The notes below the pieces were generated by a model. That model made no database searches, had not been told where the DNA came from, and was given only the letters and a program-made list of their open reading frames with translations. The position numbers were made by a program, and so were the translations under genes. DNA of 64,000 bases, taken from positions 496,001 to 560,000 of the forward strand of contig NZ_FMVJ01000003.1 of the NCBI RefSeq assembly GCF_900102135.1. The letters run 5' to 3'. Shown here piece by piece: positions 25,397 to 34,612 of the stretch. Origin of the DNA: Microvirga guangxiensis. Lineage in GTDB: Bacteria > Pseudomonadota > Alphaproteobacteria > Rhizobiales > Beijerinckiaceae. Position 1 is the stretch's first letter, and each line of letters opens with the position of its first letter.

Positions 25397-26278
25397 ATGG
25401 CGAAGGAAATTCTCTGCAGCTTCGGCATCGACGTCGATGCCGTCGCAGGCTGGCTCGGGAGCTATGGCGGCGAGGACTCGCCGGACGACATCTCCCGTGG
25501 CCTGTTCGCAGGCGAGGTCGGAAGCCTGCGTCTGCTGCAACTTTTCGAGAGGTTCGGCATCAAGACGACATGGTTCATTCCGGGCCACTCGATTGAAACT
25601 TTCCCGGATCAGATGAAAGCGGTCGCCGATGCAGGCCACGAGATCGGCATTCACGGCTACAGCCACGAGAATCCGATCGCGATGACGCGGGAGCAAGAAA
25701 CCGAGGTCCTGGACAAGTGCATCGAGCTCATCACCCAACTCTCCGGCAGGCGGCCTACAGGATATGTCGCCCCCTGGTGGGAGTTCTCGACCGTGACCAA
25801 CGAGTTGCTGCTGGAACGCGGCATCAAGTACGATCACTCGCTGATGCACCATGATTTCCAGCCGTACTATGTGCGCGTCGGAGATCGCTGGACCAAGATC
25901 GACTACTCCAAGAAGGCTTCCGAATGGATGAAGCCTCTTGTGCGCGGTGAGGAGACAGACCTCATCGAGATTCCGGCAAACTGGTATCTCGACGACCTTC
26001 CGCCGATGATGTTCATCAAGACCTCGCCGAACAGCCACGGCTTCGTCAACCCACGCGACATCGAGCAGATGTGGCGGGACCAGTTCGATTGGGTCTACCG
26101 GGAGTACGATTACGCCGTCTTTCCGATCACGATTCATCCGGACGTCTCCGGACGGCCGCAGGTGCTGATGATACTGGAGCGCCTTTACCACCACATGATC
26201 AGCCATCCAGGCGTACGCTTCGTGACCATGGACGAGATCGCGGATGATTTCTCCAAGCGCTTCCCGCGAAAGAAGTAG
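25397..26278 (+). CDS. Polysaccharide-deacetylase-fold hydrolase (PgdA/PuuE-like)
   Basis: 293-residue NodB-homology metal hydrolase. The metal site is visible: Asp near residues 12-14 (SFGIDVDAV) and His86/His90 in [10 protein letters not shown]. The later conserved motifs are YVAPWWEFS and [14 protein letters not shown]. No signal peptide, so a cytoplasmic role is likely; related proteins include Helicobacter PgdA and PuuE-type allantoinases, which act on N-acyl or cyclic amide bonds. That fits the amidase immediately upstream. A very strong ribosome-binding site (GGAGGAGGAG) precedes the ATG. Substrate unknown. Confidence 0.87.
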   Translation: MAKEILCSFGIDVDAVAGWLGSYGGEDSPDDISRGLFAGEVGSLRLLQLFERFGIKTTWFIPGHSIETFPDQMKAVADAGHEIGIHGYSHENPIAMTREQETEVLDKCIELITQLSGRRPTGYVAPWWEFSTVTNELLLERGIKYDHSLMHHDFQPYYVRVGDRWTKIDYSKKASEWMKPLVRGEETDLIEIPANWYLDDLPPMMFIKTSPNSHGFVNPRDIEQMWRDQFDWVYREYDYAVFPITIHPDVSGRPQVLMILERLYHHMISHPGVRFVTMDEIADDFSKRFPRKK

Positions 26279-26329
26279 CCGGCGGTTTTCCGTCGATTGC
26301 CATGCTGTCGTGACGAGGAAGGATCAGCC

Positions 26330-26659
26330 ATGTGCGCACTCTGCGGCGTTTTAGGCAGCGCAGATCACTGGACGGACGCCGTCGCCCGTCCAGGAGTCTT
26401 CAGCCGCAACTCGGATGCTGCGGAGCGGCGGCGCGAGCGCATGCGACGCGTGCAATCCGCCAACAGGGTGCTGAGCTTTTATGGGCTCAAGCTGCGCGAC
26501 TGGCAGGGCTCCGCCTTCGTTCTGTCCACTGTCACTGGTAAGACGGAGATCGTCGATCACCTCGCCCACCTGTGGGTCGCGGCCGAGAAGCTGATCGGTC
26601 GCGCCTGCGATCCTCTCGATCCGGCCCTGATCGCCGAGCTTGAAGCGAAGCATGACTGA
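26330..26659 (+). CDS. Conserved-looking small protein next to CobW GTPase
   Basis: 109-residue soluble protein beginning MCALCGVLG, with a CxxC pair at the N-terminus and an Arg-rich helix (RRRERMRRVQSANRVLSFYGLKLRDW). It ends by overlapping the CobW-family gene by 8 bp, indicating translational coupling. The CxxC may bind metal, which would fit a partner of a metallochaperone GTPase. AAGGATCAGCC precedes the chosen ATG; a longer frame lacks a site. No function can be assigned. Confidence 0.7.
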   Translation: MCALCGVLGSADHWTDAVARPGVFSRNSDAAERRRERMRRVQSANRVLSFYGLKLRDWQGSAFVLSTVTGKTEIVDHLAHLWVAAEKLIGRACDPLDPALIAELEAKHD

Positions 26660-27743
26660 TACGTCGGCATTGACGCCCGTCAATCTGATCACCGGCTTCC
26701 TGGGCTCCGGCAAGACAACGCTGCTTCAGCGCCTTTTGCGTGATCCGGCCCTTGCCGACACGGCTGTCCTGATCAACGAGTTCGGCGATGTCGGCCTCGA
26801 TCATCATCTTCTCGAACGCATCGACGAGACCATGGTGCTTTTGCAGTCAGGCTGCCTGTGCTGCACGATCCGTGGTGAACTGTCGTCCGCGATCAAGAAC
26901 CTGCACTCCAAACGCGAAGGCGGCCGCATACCATTCTTCCGGCGCTTGGCGATCGAAAGCACGGGGCTTGCCGACCCGTTCCCCATTCTCTCAACTGTCC
27001 ATGCCGATCCGGTGCTGAAACATCACTTCCGCCTGGGGAACGTCATCGCAACCGTCGATGCCGTGAACGGTGAAGCTCAGATCGCCCGTCAGCAGGAGAG
27101 CGCCAGGCAGATCGCCATTGCCGACCGGCTGGTCGTCACCAAAACGGATCTTGCCGATGCAGACATGCTCGAGAGGCTCATCCCGCGGATTCGCCAGCTC
27201 AACCCATCGGCTCCGCTCTGGCATGCTCCGCGAGATCCGCTCGATGCGGAGCACCTTCTCTCTCAGGGAGTGTTTGAATTGTCGGAGAGGAGCGAGATGG
27301 CGCAGCATTGGTTCGCTAGCGAACTGAAGGGGAGATGGCAGCAGGATGGATTCACCCATGGTTCGAGCGGGCTCGGGCCAATCAAGTCTCTTCGTGGTGC
27401 CGACGATCAAAGGGCGTCCGGATCCGGCTTGACTTGCCACGCCGACAACATTCATGCGTTTTCTCTCGTGTTTGACAAACCGCTCGATTGGACAACTTTC
27501 GGCATCTGGCTGACCATGCTGCTCAACCGGCATGGAAACAGCATCCTGCGCGTCAAGGGTATCCTCAATGTCGAAGGCTCACCGACACCGGTGGCCGTGC
27601 ACGGGGTGCAGCATCTTGTTCACCCGCCGGTGCACATGGCCGCGTGGTCCGACGAGGATCGCCGGTCGCGCATCGTATTCATCGTCGATGGTCTCGATCG
27701 CGCCCTAGTCGAGCGATCACTGGCTGCCTTCTTGCCCCGATGA
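26652..27743 (+). CDS. CobW/COG0523-family GTP-binding metallochaperone
   Basis: P-loop GTPase of 363 residues. Walker A GFLGSGKTT at residues 15-23, metal-binding SGCLCCTIRGEL (CxCC, C68/C70/C71), a Walker B-like segment ESTGLADP, the base-recognition motif TKTD in LVVTKTDLADADMLE, and a C-terminal CobW_C domain with the usual late HGVQHLVHPP. The family inserts or traffics zinc, cobalt or iron into partner enzymes. The adjacent metal-dependent deacetylase-fold hydrolase is a plausible client. The ATG at 26652 overlaps the preceding gene. Confidence 0.9.
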   Translation: MTDTSALTPVNLITGFLGSGKTTLLQRLLRDPALADTAVLINEFGDVGLDHHLLERIDETMVLLQSGCLCCTIRGELSSAIKNLHSKREGGRIPFFRRLAIESTGLADPFPILSTVHADPVLKHHFRLGNVIATVDAVNGEAQIARQQESARQIAIADRLVVTKTDLADADMLERLIPRIRQLNPSAPLWHAPRDPLDAEHLLSQGVFELSERSEMAQHWFASELKGRWQQDGFTHGSSGLGPIKSLRGADDQRASGSGLTCHADNIHAFSLVFDKPLDWTTFGIWLTMLLNRHGNSILRVKGILNVEGSPTPVAVHGVQHLVHPPVHMAAWSDEDRRSRIVFIVDGLDRALVERSLAAFLPR

Positions 27744-27830
27744 GCTGCCAAACACCGAGATGGGCAGCTGCCGTTCAGAGACTGAAGCCGTGCAGGCTCA
27801 GACCGCATTAGATCAGGAGTTCAGATAAAT

Positions 27831-27855
27831 GGCGGAGGGAGCGGGACACTCCGCC
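27831..27855. terminator. GC-rich hairpin at the core/accessory boundary
   Basis: GGCGGAG and CTCCGCC form a perfect 7-bp stem around an 11-base loop, followed by GTTTC. A second hairpin (AGCTGCC/GGCAGCT, 27743-27769) overlaps the last base of the CobW stop. These may end transcription of the CobW operon. The left arm lies in AATGGCGGAG (27828-27837), identical to ten bases at the 3' end of tRNA-Ser (58651-58660). The rest of the 223-bp gap holds no gene. Confidence 0.4.
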
Positions 27856-27966
27856 GTTTCAGGCCCAAAGCCCTACGATCCAAGGGTTTGTCCGCAGCCG
27901 CTGCCCTGGTTGACTACATATTGATGTACAAATCGCCCGGAAAACGTCAAGGCTGGCGTGGCGATT

Positions 27967-29289
27967 TTAGGCCGGATCAGCCCCGTCCCGCGGCGGGTCC
28001 GCCAAGTCATCAGCCTCCGGAAACAGCTTCTGTTCGGCGAGGGCGGCAGCAACACCCTGCGGCTCTAGGCTCGCCTGCAGGACCCGGATCCGGGATTCTG
28101 CCCAGGCCAGCATCCGGGCGACCTCCCCAGGACAACCCGGCCTCTTCGGCTGCATGCGCTCCAGGAAGCCTTCCAGCTGGCTGATTTCCGCAGCGGCAGC
28201 GGCGAGCCGCCCGACAAATTCCTGCCGCCGCTTCTCGCGTTCCTCCCGGGCCCTTGCAAGCGCGCGACGCTGTTCCTGGAGCCGCCACTCCTGCTGCCAG
28301 CGTTCATGTTCCTCGCGTCGGGCTTTGACGCCGGCAAGATACAGGAGCATCCCATCGGCGATCTCCTCGATCAGGTTTTCAAGGCGCTGGGTCTTGCCGT
28401 CCTTCCAGACGCGCCGTGCCCCAGTGACATACTGATCGGTGATCCGAATGCCCAGTTCACCGGTCCGCATTGTGTCGGTCTCCGGATACGCCCTTTTCTG
28501 ACCGTACTCCCAAAGTCCGAGACGGGCGTTACGCTCGTTGCGCCTGAGCCGGCGCTCTTCCTCGGCCAGCTCGGCGTCGGTGGGGATATGAGGCCGTGTC
28601 TCGGTGCGCTCGATCAGCGCGAACGTCAGCGTATCGCGGCCGATCCCGGTTCGCATCAGGCGTCCCTCCGCATGGAGGGCGAGATCACGGGCCTCCAGGG
28701 CGCGGGCCAGAGCATCGAGGATGCGGATCACCCGCTCGACGCTCGTGATGCCAACCTCGATCCCGCATTCCCCTTCGCCTGAGGCGCTGACGGCTCCGTC
28801 GGGCCCGGGTTTTGCCCGGCGCAGCGCCTGAGCCGTGCGTGCAATGCTCGGGTGAATGATCCGTACCGGCTCAACGGGCTCGAACTCGATAGGCTTTGGA
28901 CGGCTTGGGCGGACGACATGCCGCTTCCGGTGGTCCTCGATAGCCTCCCGGACTGCTGGCGACCGAGGGGCAGGCGGGCCATGAATGACGATCTGCTCAT
29001 CGGCTGGATCCGCCGTTGCGTAGAATCGTACCTGCTTAACCGGTTGCCCGCTCTCCTTTCGAGCCCAGTATCCGCGACCGGGCGTAGGGATCCGATGCCG
29101 GTCACAGATCTTCTTGAGGGCAACGTCCGAAATGCCGAGTTCCGCAGCAATCTTCGTCATCGGCTTCGACCAGACGAGGTCGTACATGGCGCGTCGTGTC
29201 AGCTGATCCGGGAGCATTGCACATGCTCGTTCGGAAGCCGAGAATCTGTCAACAGCAGCCTGATCGGAGATGCGGTTCAACGTTGGCAT
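27967..29289 (-). CDS. HTH-containing protein with C-terminal coiled coil (mobile-element type)
   Basis: 440-residue protein. Residues about 30-65 form a helix-turn-helix (RRAMYDLVWSKPMTKIAAELGISDVALKKICDRHRIPTP shares the style of resolvase/Arp-type HTH) followed by PGRGYWARK. The C-terminal half is strongly charged and heptad-like (ERWQQEWRLQEQRRALARAREEREKRR), predicting a long coiled coil. No enzymatic motif was seen. It is divergent from the DUF3987 gene across a repeat-rich spacer, so it may bind those repeats. Such proteins are frequent in integrative elements of Hyphomicrobiales; name and function are unknown. Confidence 0.7.
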   Translation of the reverse strand: MPTLNRISDQAAVDRFSASERACAMLPDQLTRRAMYDLVWSKPMTKIAAELGISDVALKKICDRHRIPTPGRGYWARKESGQPVKQVRFYATADPADEQIVIHGPPAPRSPAVREAIEDHRKRHVVRPSRPKPIEFEPVEPVRIIHPSIARTAQALRRAKPGPDGAVSASGEGECGIEVGITSVERVIRILDALARALEARDLALHAEGRLMRTGIGRDTLTFALIERTETRPHIPTDAELAEEERRLRRNERNARLGLWEYGQKRAYPETDTMRTGELGIRITDQYVTGARRVWKDGKTQRLENLIEEIADGMLLYLAGVKARREEHERWQQEWRLQEQRRALARAREEREKRRQEFVGRLAAAAAEISQLEGFLERMQPKRPGCPGEVARMLAWAESRIRVLQASLEPQGVAAALAEQKLFPEADDLADPPRDGADPA

Positions 29290-29434
29290 GGACCGGCAAT
29301 GCTGATGGATGGTGCTGGCCCGGGAATCCGCGTCGAACGTTCCGCTTGATCCTTGCGCGCCCGCAAGTTCTCATCGCATTTGACAGGCTTCCTCCAGCGC
29401 TCTGAGGGGGTAGCTGATCAAAAAACTTGTCCTT

Positions 29435-29687
29435 GGAAACGCGTTACTCTTCTTCGGAAAAGCGTTTCACTCGTGCGGAAAACCGTTTCAGAAATTCGGC
29501 GCCGAATTTTGGAAAAACGTTTCTTTTCGTAGGAGTAACGGGGGGACATCGACGGCCTGCATCCAGGATGCCTGCCCCGGAGGCTGCAGGAAATCCGTCT
29601 CTCATGCTCCCAAAGAGCATCTCCTGATGCGCGGGCGACTTTGATCGGGGAAGGTCGCAATCAATCTCTCCAGAGAAACCGTTTCTC
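29435..29687. repeat. Array of five GGAAA(N)CGTTTC-type repeats with a central palindrome
   Basis: Five related near-palindromes occur between the divergent HTH and DUF3987 genes: GGAAACGCGTTACTC (29435-29449), GGAAAAGCGTTTCAC (29456-29470), GGAAAACCGTTTCA (29477-29490), GGAAAAACGTTTCTT (29511-29525) and GAGAAACCGTTTCTC (29673-29687). The first four are spaced about 21, 21 and 34 bp, close to whole helical turns. Between copies three and four lies a perfect 18-bp palindrome, AAATTCGGC/GCCGAATTT (29492-29509). This could be an operator cluster or the iteron part of a replication origin. The rest of the roughly 720-bp spacer shows no gene. Confidence 0.65.
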
Positions 29688-30010
29688 GCAGGAAGCCCTC
29701 CGCATCGTAAGCCAGCGAATGCCCAACCCGTTCCTGTGTCTGCAGCAAGGTGGCTGATCACCCGAATGCTGGCCATGAGACCATTTTGGCATTTTGGCAG
29801 TATTGGCAGCGGCTCTGTGCATCCAAATTGCTCGGGTGCAGGACGTCCGGCTGCGGTTCCGAAAATAGATTTATTTATCCTACATTGTGTTGCTTGACGG
29901 TCAGGGTTGGTGAGTCATCCTGGGTGCAGAACCGGTTCGCTCAATCCTATTCGCCCATGCCAGACCACGCAGGCGTCGTCCCCCGACGGCCCTGCGGGAA
30001 GGGAGCCGTT

Positions 30011-31690
30011 GTGTCCGATTTCAGCATTATCCGTTGCGTGGCGCCGCCCGCGCCGACCTCGCGCCTGCCTGATACCCTCGCCGAGGCCGCCTCGGCCCGC
30101 GCCATTGTCGCCTCCACGCCCGCCGTGACCCCGTCCGCGTCGGTGGACCTGTCGACGGACGGCGAGCCGCCAGTCCGGCCCCTCATGGAGGAGGCATCGA
30201 GCACGGACCAGCCTATCCTGAGCGAAGCCTCTGCGCCGAAAGCCGACCATGCCCTGCAGGGATGGCCTAAACTCACGTCCGACTGGAGGGGAGACCTCCT
30301 GGGGGAGGCTCCGGACCTTCCGCTCTGGAGTCTCGTGCCGCAACTCAGGAGCTGGGTCACCGCCATCGCTGATGGACTCGGTGTGAACGAGTCCATGGTC
30401 CTGCCTGAGGTTCTTGTCCTCGGAGGCGCGGCACTTGGGACTCAGATCCGCGTGAAAGCCGGCGCGACGTGGACCGAACCGCCGATCCTCTGGTCCTGCA
30501 CCGTCGCGCCGCCGGGGTCGCGCAAGACGCCGTTGGGGGCATATACGCGGAGCATTGTTGTCGCTCTTGAGCGGTTCAACAGGGACTACACCCGCTCCAT
30601 CAATGAGCAGCGCGAAGCCGAGCGCGCAATCTGCGAAAGGGCTTGGCAGGCCTATGAACGCGAGCGTCACGAAGGGGGCCGTGAGGGCCGCGCCGAACCA
30701 ACGCCGCCGCAACGTCCGGAGGACGTTGCGGCGGCAAGTGCCGAGCCGCGCCTGCTCGTCCAGGACGTGACCCCGCCATCACTCATTGACGCGGCGGCCG
30801 TCTCCCCGCGCGGGCTCGTAGCCTATGTCGACGAGGCAACAGCCGTGTTCCAGGCTGCGGGAGGCTCGGGCCTCGGACGAGCGCTGTGGCTGCAGGCATA
30901 CTCCGGCGAACCCTACACCATTGATCGCGTGACACGGGGCGTCCGTCACATCGAGAGGCTTGCGATTTCCGTCATCACCGGTACGCAGCCTGATCGGGTC
31001 GCCGGCCTGATCGGGTCAGCGGACGATGGCCTCGCGTCTCGGTTTCTCTGGATCTGGCCAAGCAAAATGCCTGCATGGCGAATTTCCCATACCTCGGTGC
31101 CGACCGAGGAAATGGTCAATGTCCTTACGCGGATTTCTAAGCTTGATCCGCGCAAGGGTATGCGCATCCTGCCGATAACCCCGGACAGTGAACCTATCCT
31201 GCAAAAGGCCATAGAACGATGGCAGGAGGAGAGCGAACGAGGCGGCGATCTTGCGGCAGGTTGGTATGCCAAGGCGCCAGGCCGGGCCCTCCGGATTGCG
31301 CTCATCCTTGCAGCGTATCGCTGGGGCTTGGACCATGAGAGCCCCGATCTTGCTGCCGTTGAAGCCAAAGACGTTACCACCGCCGTGATGCTGATTGACC
31401 GGCTCTTCGGGCCGATGATGCGGAGGGTCACAGGTGCGCTGGGCGAAAGCCGTGCCGAGCGGATGGTCGCGCGCGTTGTAAAACATCTCGTGGCGACGAA
31501 GATTTCAACCTTCAACGCAAGGAGCTTGCGGCGCGAGAATCTGGGCCTGTTCGCCGACAAACATGCCTACGACGCAGCGCTCCAGGAGCTTGTCGACCAT
31601 TGCGTAATCCGGCGTGCCGACCGTACTCCCGGCAAAGTAGGCCGCCGGCCGGGAACGTACGAAGTCAGTCCCCGGCTATTGGCGGAGTGA
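30011..31690 (+). CDS. DUF3987-domain (primase/helicase-like) protein
   Basis: Protein of about 559 residues of the DUF3987/YfjI group found in plasmids, phage and integrative elements. The domain opens about residue 95 (LPLWSLVPQLRSWVTAIADGLGVNESM), with a P-loop-like APPGSRKTP near residue 165, an acidic Walker-B-like GLVAYVDEATAVFQAAGG near 275 and a later SADDGLASRFLWIWP sensor-like motif. The GTG at 30011 is preferred because GGGAAGGGAG precedes it. ATGs at 29957 and 29750 are in frame but lack a site, and the first 85 residues are low complexity. It probably has a replication-related ATPase role for the element. Confidence 0.8.
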   Translation: MSDFSIIRCVAPPAPTSRLPDTLAEAASARAIVASTPAVTPSASVDLSTDGEPPVRPLMEEASSTDQPILSEASAPKADHALQGWPKLTSDWRGDLLGEAPDLPLWSLVPQLRSWVTAIADGLGVNESMVLPEVLVLGGAALGTQIRVKAGATWTEPPILWSCTVAPPGSRKTPLGAYTRSIVVALERFNRDYTRSINEQREAERAICERAWQAYERERHEGGREGRAEPTPPQRPEDVAAASAEPRLLVQDVTPPSLIDAAAVSPRGLVAYVDEATAVFQAAGGSGLGRALWLQAYSGEPYTIDRVTRGVRHIERLAISVITGTQPDRVAGLIGSADDGLASRFLWIWPSKMPAWRISHTSVPTEEMVNVLTRISKLDPRKGMRILPITPDSEPILQKAIERWQEESERGGDLAAGWYAKAPGRALRIALILAAYRWGLDHESPDLAAVEAKDVTTAVMLIDRLFGPMMRRVTGALGESRAERMVARVVKHLVATKISTFNARSLRRENLGLFADKHAYDAALQELVDHCVIRRADRTPGKVGRRPGTYEVSPRLLAE

Positions 31691-31882
31691 ACTAAAGAGA
31701 AAGAAGCCGGGCTGACATCTCAGCTCGGCTTCCGGCCAATCACCGCATGGCCTTGAACCTCGTTTCCTCGTGCTCTCAGGATCCGATCACGCCGGACCCC
31801 AAGGCACATCCGGACATCCGGAGCCGGCGAATGCCGAAGAACGAAGGAAGAAACAGGGAAGAGCTGCGCGGGACTTTGTGCA

Positions 31883-33862
31883 TCAGCACAACACCAGACT
31901 CTTCCGAATGCTCATCTTGGAGCTTGGCAAGTGGGCTGCTGCTACCGATGCGATCTCCTTGGCTGAAACGACGCGCTTGGCCAGGAGCTGTTCGGTAAGC
32001 GCGAGGATGGCGGCAATGTTCGATTCTACCAAGACCATCGTTCGCGCCATGAGGCGCTGCAGATCCGCTTCAACGGTAGCCGCCATCTTGGGGTCCATCA
32101 TGAGCGTGCTCAATGCGTCCTGTTGCGGAGCTCGATATGAAAGAGTCTCTCCAAGCCCGAACGAAACATGGAGAGCTGCAACGAGCCGCGTGGCTTCCTT
32201 CAAATCACTGGCGGCGCCGGCGTTCGCTCCCTGACCCAATACGATATCTGCACAGCGGCCGGCAAGCGCTGCCATCACCTGTGCCTCCAGCGTAATCCTG
32301 TCAGGGGTCAAGCCGGTGATGTTGAGCCGGGTCGAGCCGCCTGCCGTATCTGACGCCATGATCGTTGCACTGAGGACCGGAAGATTGAGCCGGTGGGCAA
32401 CGATGGCATGACCTGCTTCGTGGATCGCGACAATCCGCAGCTGCTCAGCGCTTCGCGGGTCGACAGGCGCGGCTTCGGCCAGAAGATCATCAAGCCCCAT
32501 CATGCGCTCGGCGAGACGCGCTCGCTGTCTCGCTGCACGGATCCATCCCACTGCCACGGCACCGGTCGCTCCCTGTCCAAGCCGGGCCACCGGTGTCAGG
32601 TCCGCATCCTTGAGGTCGGCACCGAGATGCAGCCTCAGGATCGCGATCAGGGCCTCCTCATCCGGAGGCATGATCTCGAAGGTGCGGTCGAACCGGCCGG
32701 GTCTGCGAAGCGCGGCATCGACTCTTTCCACATGATTGGTTGCGGCGAGGAGTACCACCCCGGCCTTTGTTGCCCGGACCTGGTCGATGCGGAGAAGCAT
32801 ATTTGTAATCACCGGGAGCCACCAGTCCGCTCCTTTATGGGATAACGTTGCTCTATTTGGCAGCGCATCCACCTCGTCCAAGAACCCGACGGAGGGAGCG
32901 GCCGCGATCAGCTGATCGAAGAAGGCGTTCATCTGCTTGATCACCGAATCCAGGTACCCTGGACCATCGGCAAAAAATTTTGCAATCGAGGATTGAAACA
33001 GCGGGAGGTTCGCCGTTCTGGCGATGGACCGCGCCAGGGTAGACTTGCCCGTGCCGGGAATGCCGAACAGCAGGCAGCTCTCCAAAGCATCGGGACCGAT
33101 CTCGCCCCGCCGCAGGCGCGCGACGTCGTCGACCAGCGCGAGCGCCCAGTCCCGGGCCGGCCCATAGCCGTGCAGATCCTCCAGGCGCGGCGTGTCGTCG
33201 TCCCGGTGGGCGACTGTGCGGGACCGGGCGGCACGCCTCAATCTCTCGATGCAAATCTCGGGCGTCTTGCTGCCCGGGCGCAGGCTGGCAGAAAGGTCAG
33301 GCAGATCGAGGCCCGCCAGATCCTCGGCCTTGAGGCCGCGCGGCTGCTGGCTGCGGCACCAGGCGGCAATCGCCTCGCCCATCAGCTTCGGCGACGGCGG
33401 CGGCACATGCACCACCAGGTCCGCCGCACCGGTGACCACCGACGGGAGATACAGGTCGGGCGCCTGCGAGACGGCGAGGACGGGAACATTGCGCTCAAGC
33501 GCATGCGTGACCTGGATCTCAAGCGTTTCACTGTATCGGCGCTGGTTGGTCTTGGCTTGCAGCACGACCGCCTTGTGGCCCAGCAGACGATTGGCCGCGC
33601 TGGAAATGGCCTCGACCCAGGCCGCGGTCGGCACGTGCAGGACCAGCACCAGCGCGCCGCCCTTTTGCAGAAGGCGACGGCCGTTGCGGCCGAGTGCCCG
33701 GCGCAGGGCCAGATCGGCGATGAGCTCGGACGGGGCCGTCGGGGGCTCATCCTTGCTCTTGGTGGAAGCCTCCGTGGCGGGCGTCTCGGACTCCAGCTCC
33801 AGGTCGGGGAAGGGGAGGCTGTCGGTGCTCGGGGTCTTCAGGGTTTCGCTGATGGTCGACAT
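31883..33862 (-). CDS. FtsH-like AAA+ ATPase with M41-type zinc protease domain
   Basis: About 659 residues. An N-terminal region of 200 residues without membrane spans is unlike FtsH. The AAA+ module follows with Walker A GIPGTGKST (about 273), Walker B-like VGFLDEVDALPNR (about 330) and the arginine-finger RRPGRFDR segment (about 395). The C-terminal M41-like domain has HEAGHAIVAH (about 482) and a downstream LKEAT segment (about 575) that could supply the third zinc ligand. So it is probably a soluble ATP-dependent metalloprotease carried by the mobile element. ATG at 33862 is used; a TTG one codon earlier is possible. Substrates unknown. Confidence 0.85.
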   Translation of the reverse strand: MSTISETLKTPSTDSLPFPDLELESETPATEASTKSKDEPPTAPSELIADLALRRALGRNGRRLLQKGGALVLVLHVPTAAWVEAISSAANRLLGHKAVVLQAKTNQRRYSETLEIQVTHALERNVPVLAVSQAPDLYLPSVVTGAADLVVHVPPPSPKLMGEAIAAWCRSQQPRGLKAEDLAGLDLPDLSASLRPGSKTPEICIERLRRAARSRTVAHRDDDTPRLEDLHGYGPARDWALALVDDVARLRRGEIGPDALESCLLFGIPGTGKSTLARSIARTANLPLFQSSIAKFFADGPGYLDSVIKQMNAFFDQLIAAAPSVGFLDEVDALPNRATLSHKGADWWLPVITNMLLRIDQVRATKAGVVLLAATNHVERVDAALRRPGRFDRTFEIMPPDEEALIAILRLHLGADLKDADLTPVARLGQGATGAVAVGWIRAARQRARLAERMMGLDDLLAEAAPVDPRSAEQLRIVAIHEAGHAIVAHRLNLPVLSATIMASDTAGGSTRLNITGLTPDRITLEAQVMAALAGRCADIVLGQGANAGAASDLKEATRLVAALHVSFGLGETLSYRAPQQDALSTLMMDPKMAATVEADLQRLMARTMVLVESNIAAILALTEQLLAKRVVSAKEIASVAAAHLPSSKMSIRKSLVLC

Positions 33863-33937
33863 CAAGAACCACTCTCATCACAAAGGGAACGGACTGCCCG
33901 GCTGCATGGAGGCCGGGCGCGTGGGGCTGCGGCGCGG

Positions 33938-34480
33938 TCAGGCGTGGTTGGCCTGGGGGCGGGGGCTGCGCGCCGGCTCCAGCCAGGGGCAACCGGCGGC
34001 CTTGAGCAGGGTGAGGCCATAGCGGAGCACGAGGTCGAGTTCCCGGCGTTTGGAGGCACAGAGCGGCTGCGAGATCGGCCCGGTGCCCTGAACCAGGTAG
34101 GCCCGCTGTGCCTGCTTCACGAGGCCCGAGATCCGCTCCTGCAGGTAGACGATGTCGCTCTTATCGAAGGCGGCGTTGGCGAGGACGAAGATCTCCTCGG
34201 CAAAGAGCAGGTCTTCGTTCCGGCGGTGGTCCGGCAGGCGGCAGGGCGGCTTGCCGGCCTCGCCAACCCGGGCCGAGAGCCCGTTCTCCTCGTCATATCC
34301 GACGAGGAGATAGGCGATGGCTCCCCGGAGCTCGGGCAATTGCAGGAGGCGGGTGAGGTCATTCCAGTCGGCTCGGATGACGCTGGTGCCGACGACTTTG
34401 CTGTTGAAGGCGGCGAGGCTGGTGCCCTCGACCGGATAGCTGATCTCGATGCGGGGGAGGGGGAGCGGCGTGAGGCTCAT
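33938..34480 (-). CDS. GIY-YIG-like protein
   Basis: 180-residue protein. The core GAIAYLLVGYDEENGLSARVGEAGKPPCRLPDHRR, followed by EIFVLANAAFDKSDIVYLQERISGLVKQAQRA, matches the order seen in GIY-YIG proteins of the DUF4357 type (Y..VG....YVGE....RL..H, then a helix with YLE.RL...A). The first Tyr of the GIY triad and the GE motif are present, but the Y-I-G tripeptide is altered, so nuclease activity is doubtful. GGAG precedes the ATG at 34480 by six bases. It lies 75 bp upstream of the FtsH-like gene on the same strand, so they are probably co-transcribed. Confidence 0.6.
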   Translation of the reverse strand: MSLTPLPLPRIEISYPVEGTSLAAFNSKVVGTSVIRADWNDLTRLLQLPELRGAIAYLLVGYDEENGLSARVGEAGKPPCRLPDHRRNEDLLFAEEIFVLANAAFDKSDIVYLQERISGLVKQAQRAYLVQGTGPISQPLCASKRRELDLVLRYGLTLLKAAGCPWLEPARSPRPQANHA

Positions 34481-34612
34481 GAAAAGCTCCAAAGACATGC
34501 GCTAGGGATCGCCGGCCATGGCAGGCGGCAGCGTGAGGCGCTTGACGGGACAGGCGTGGAGATCAGCCGGCTATGCCGCCGGCTGGCCTTGTGGTGTGAG
34601 GAAGAGGTTGGG

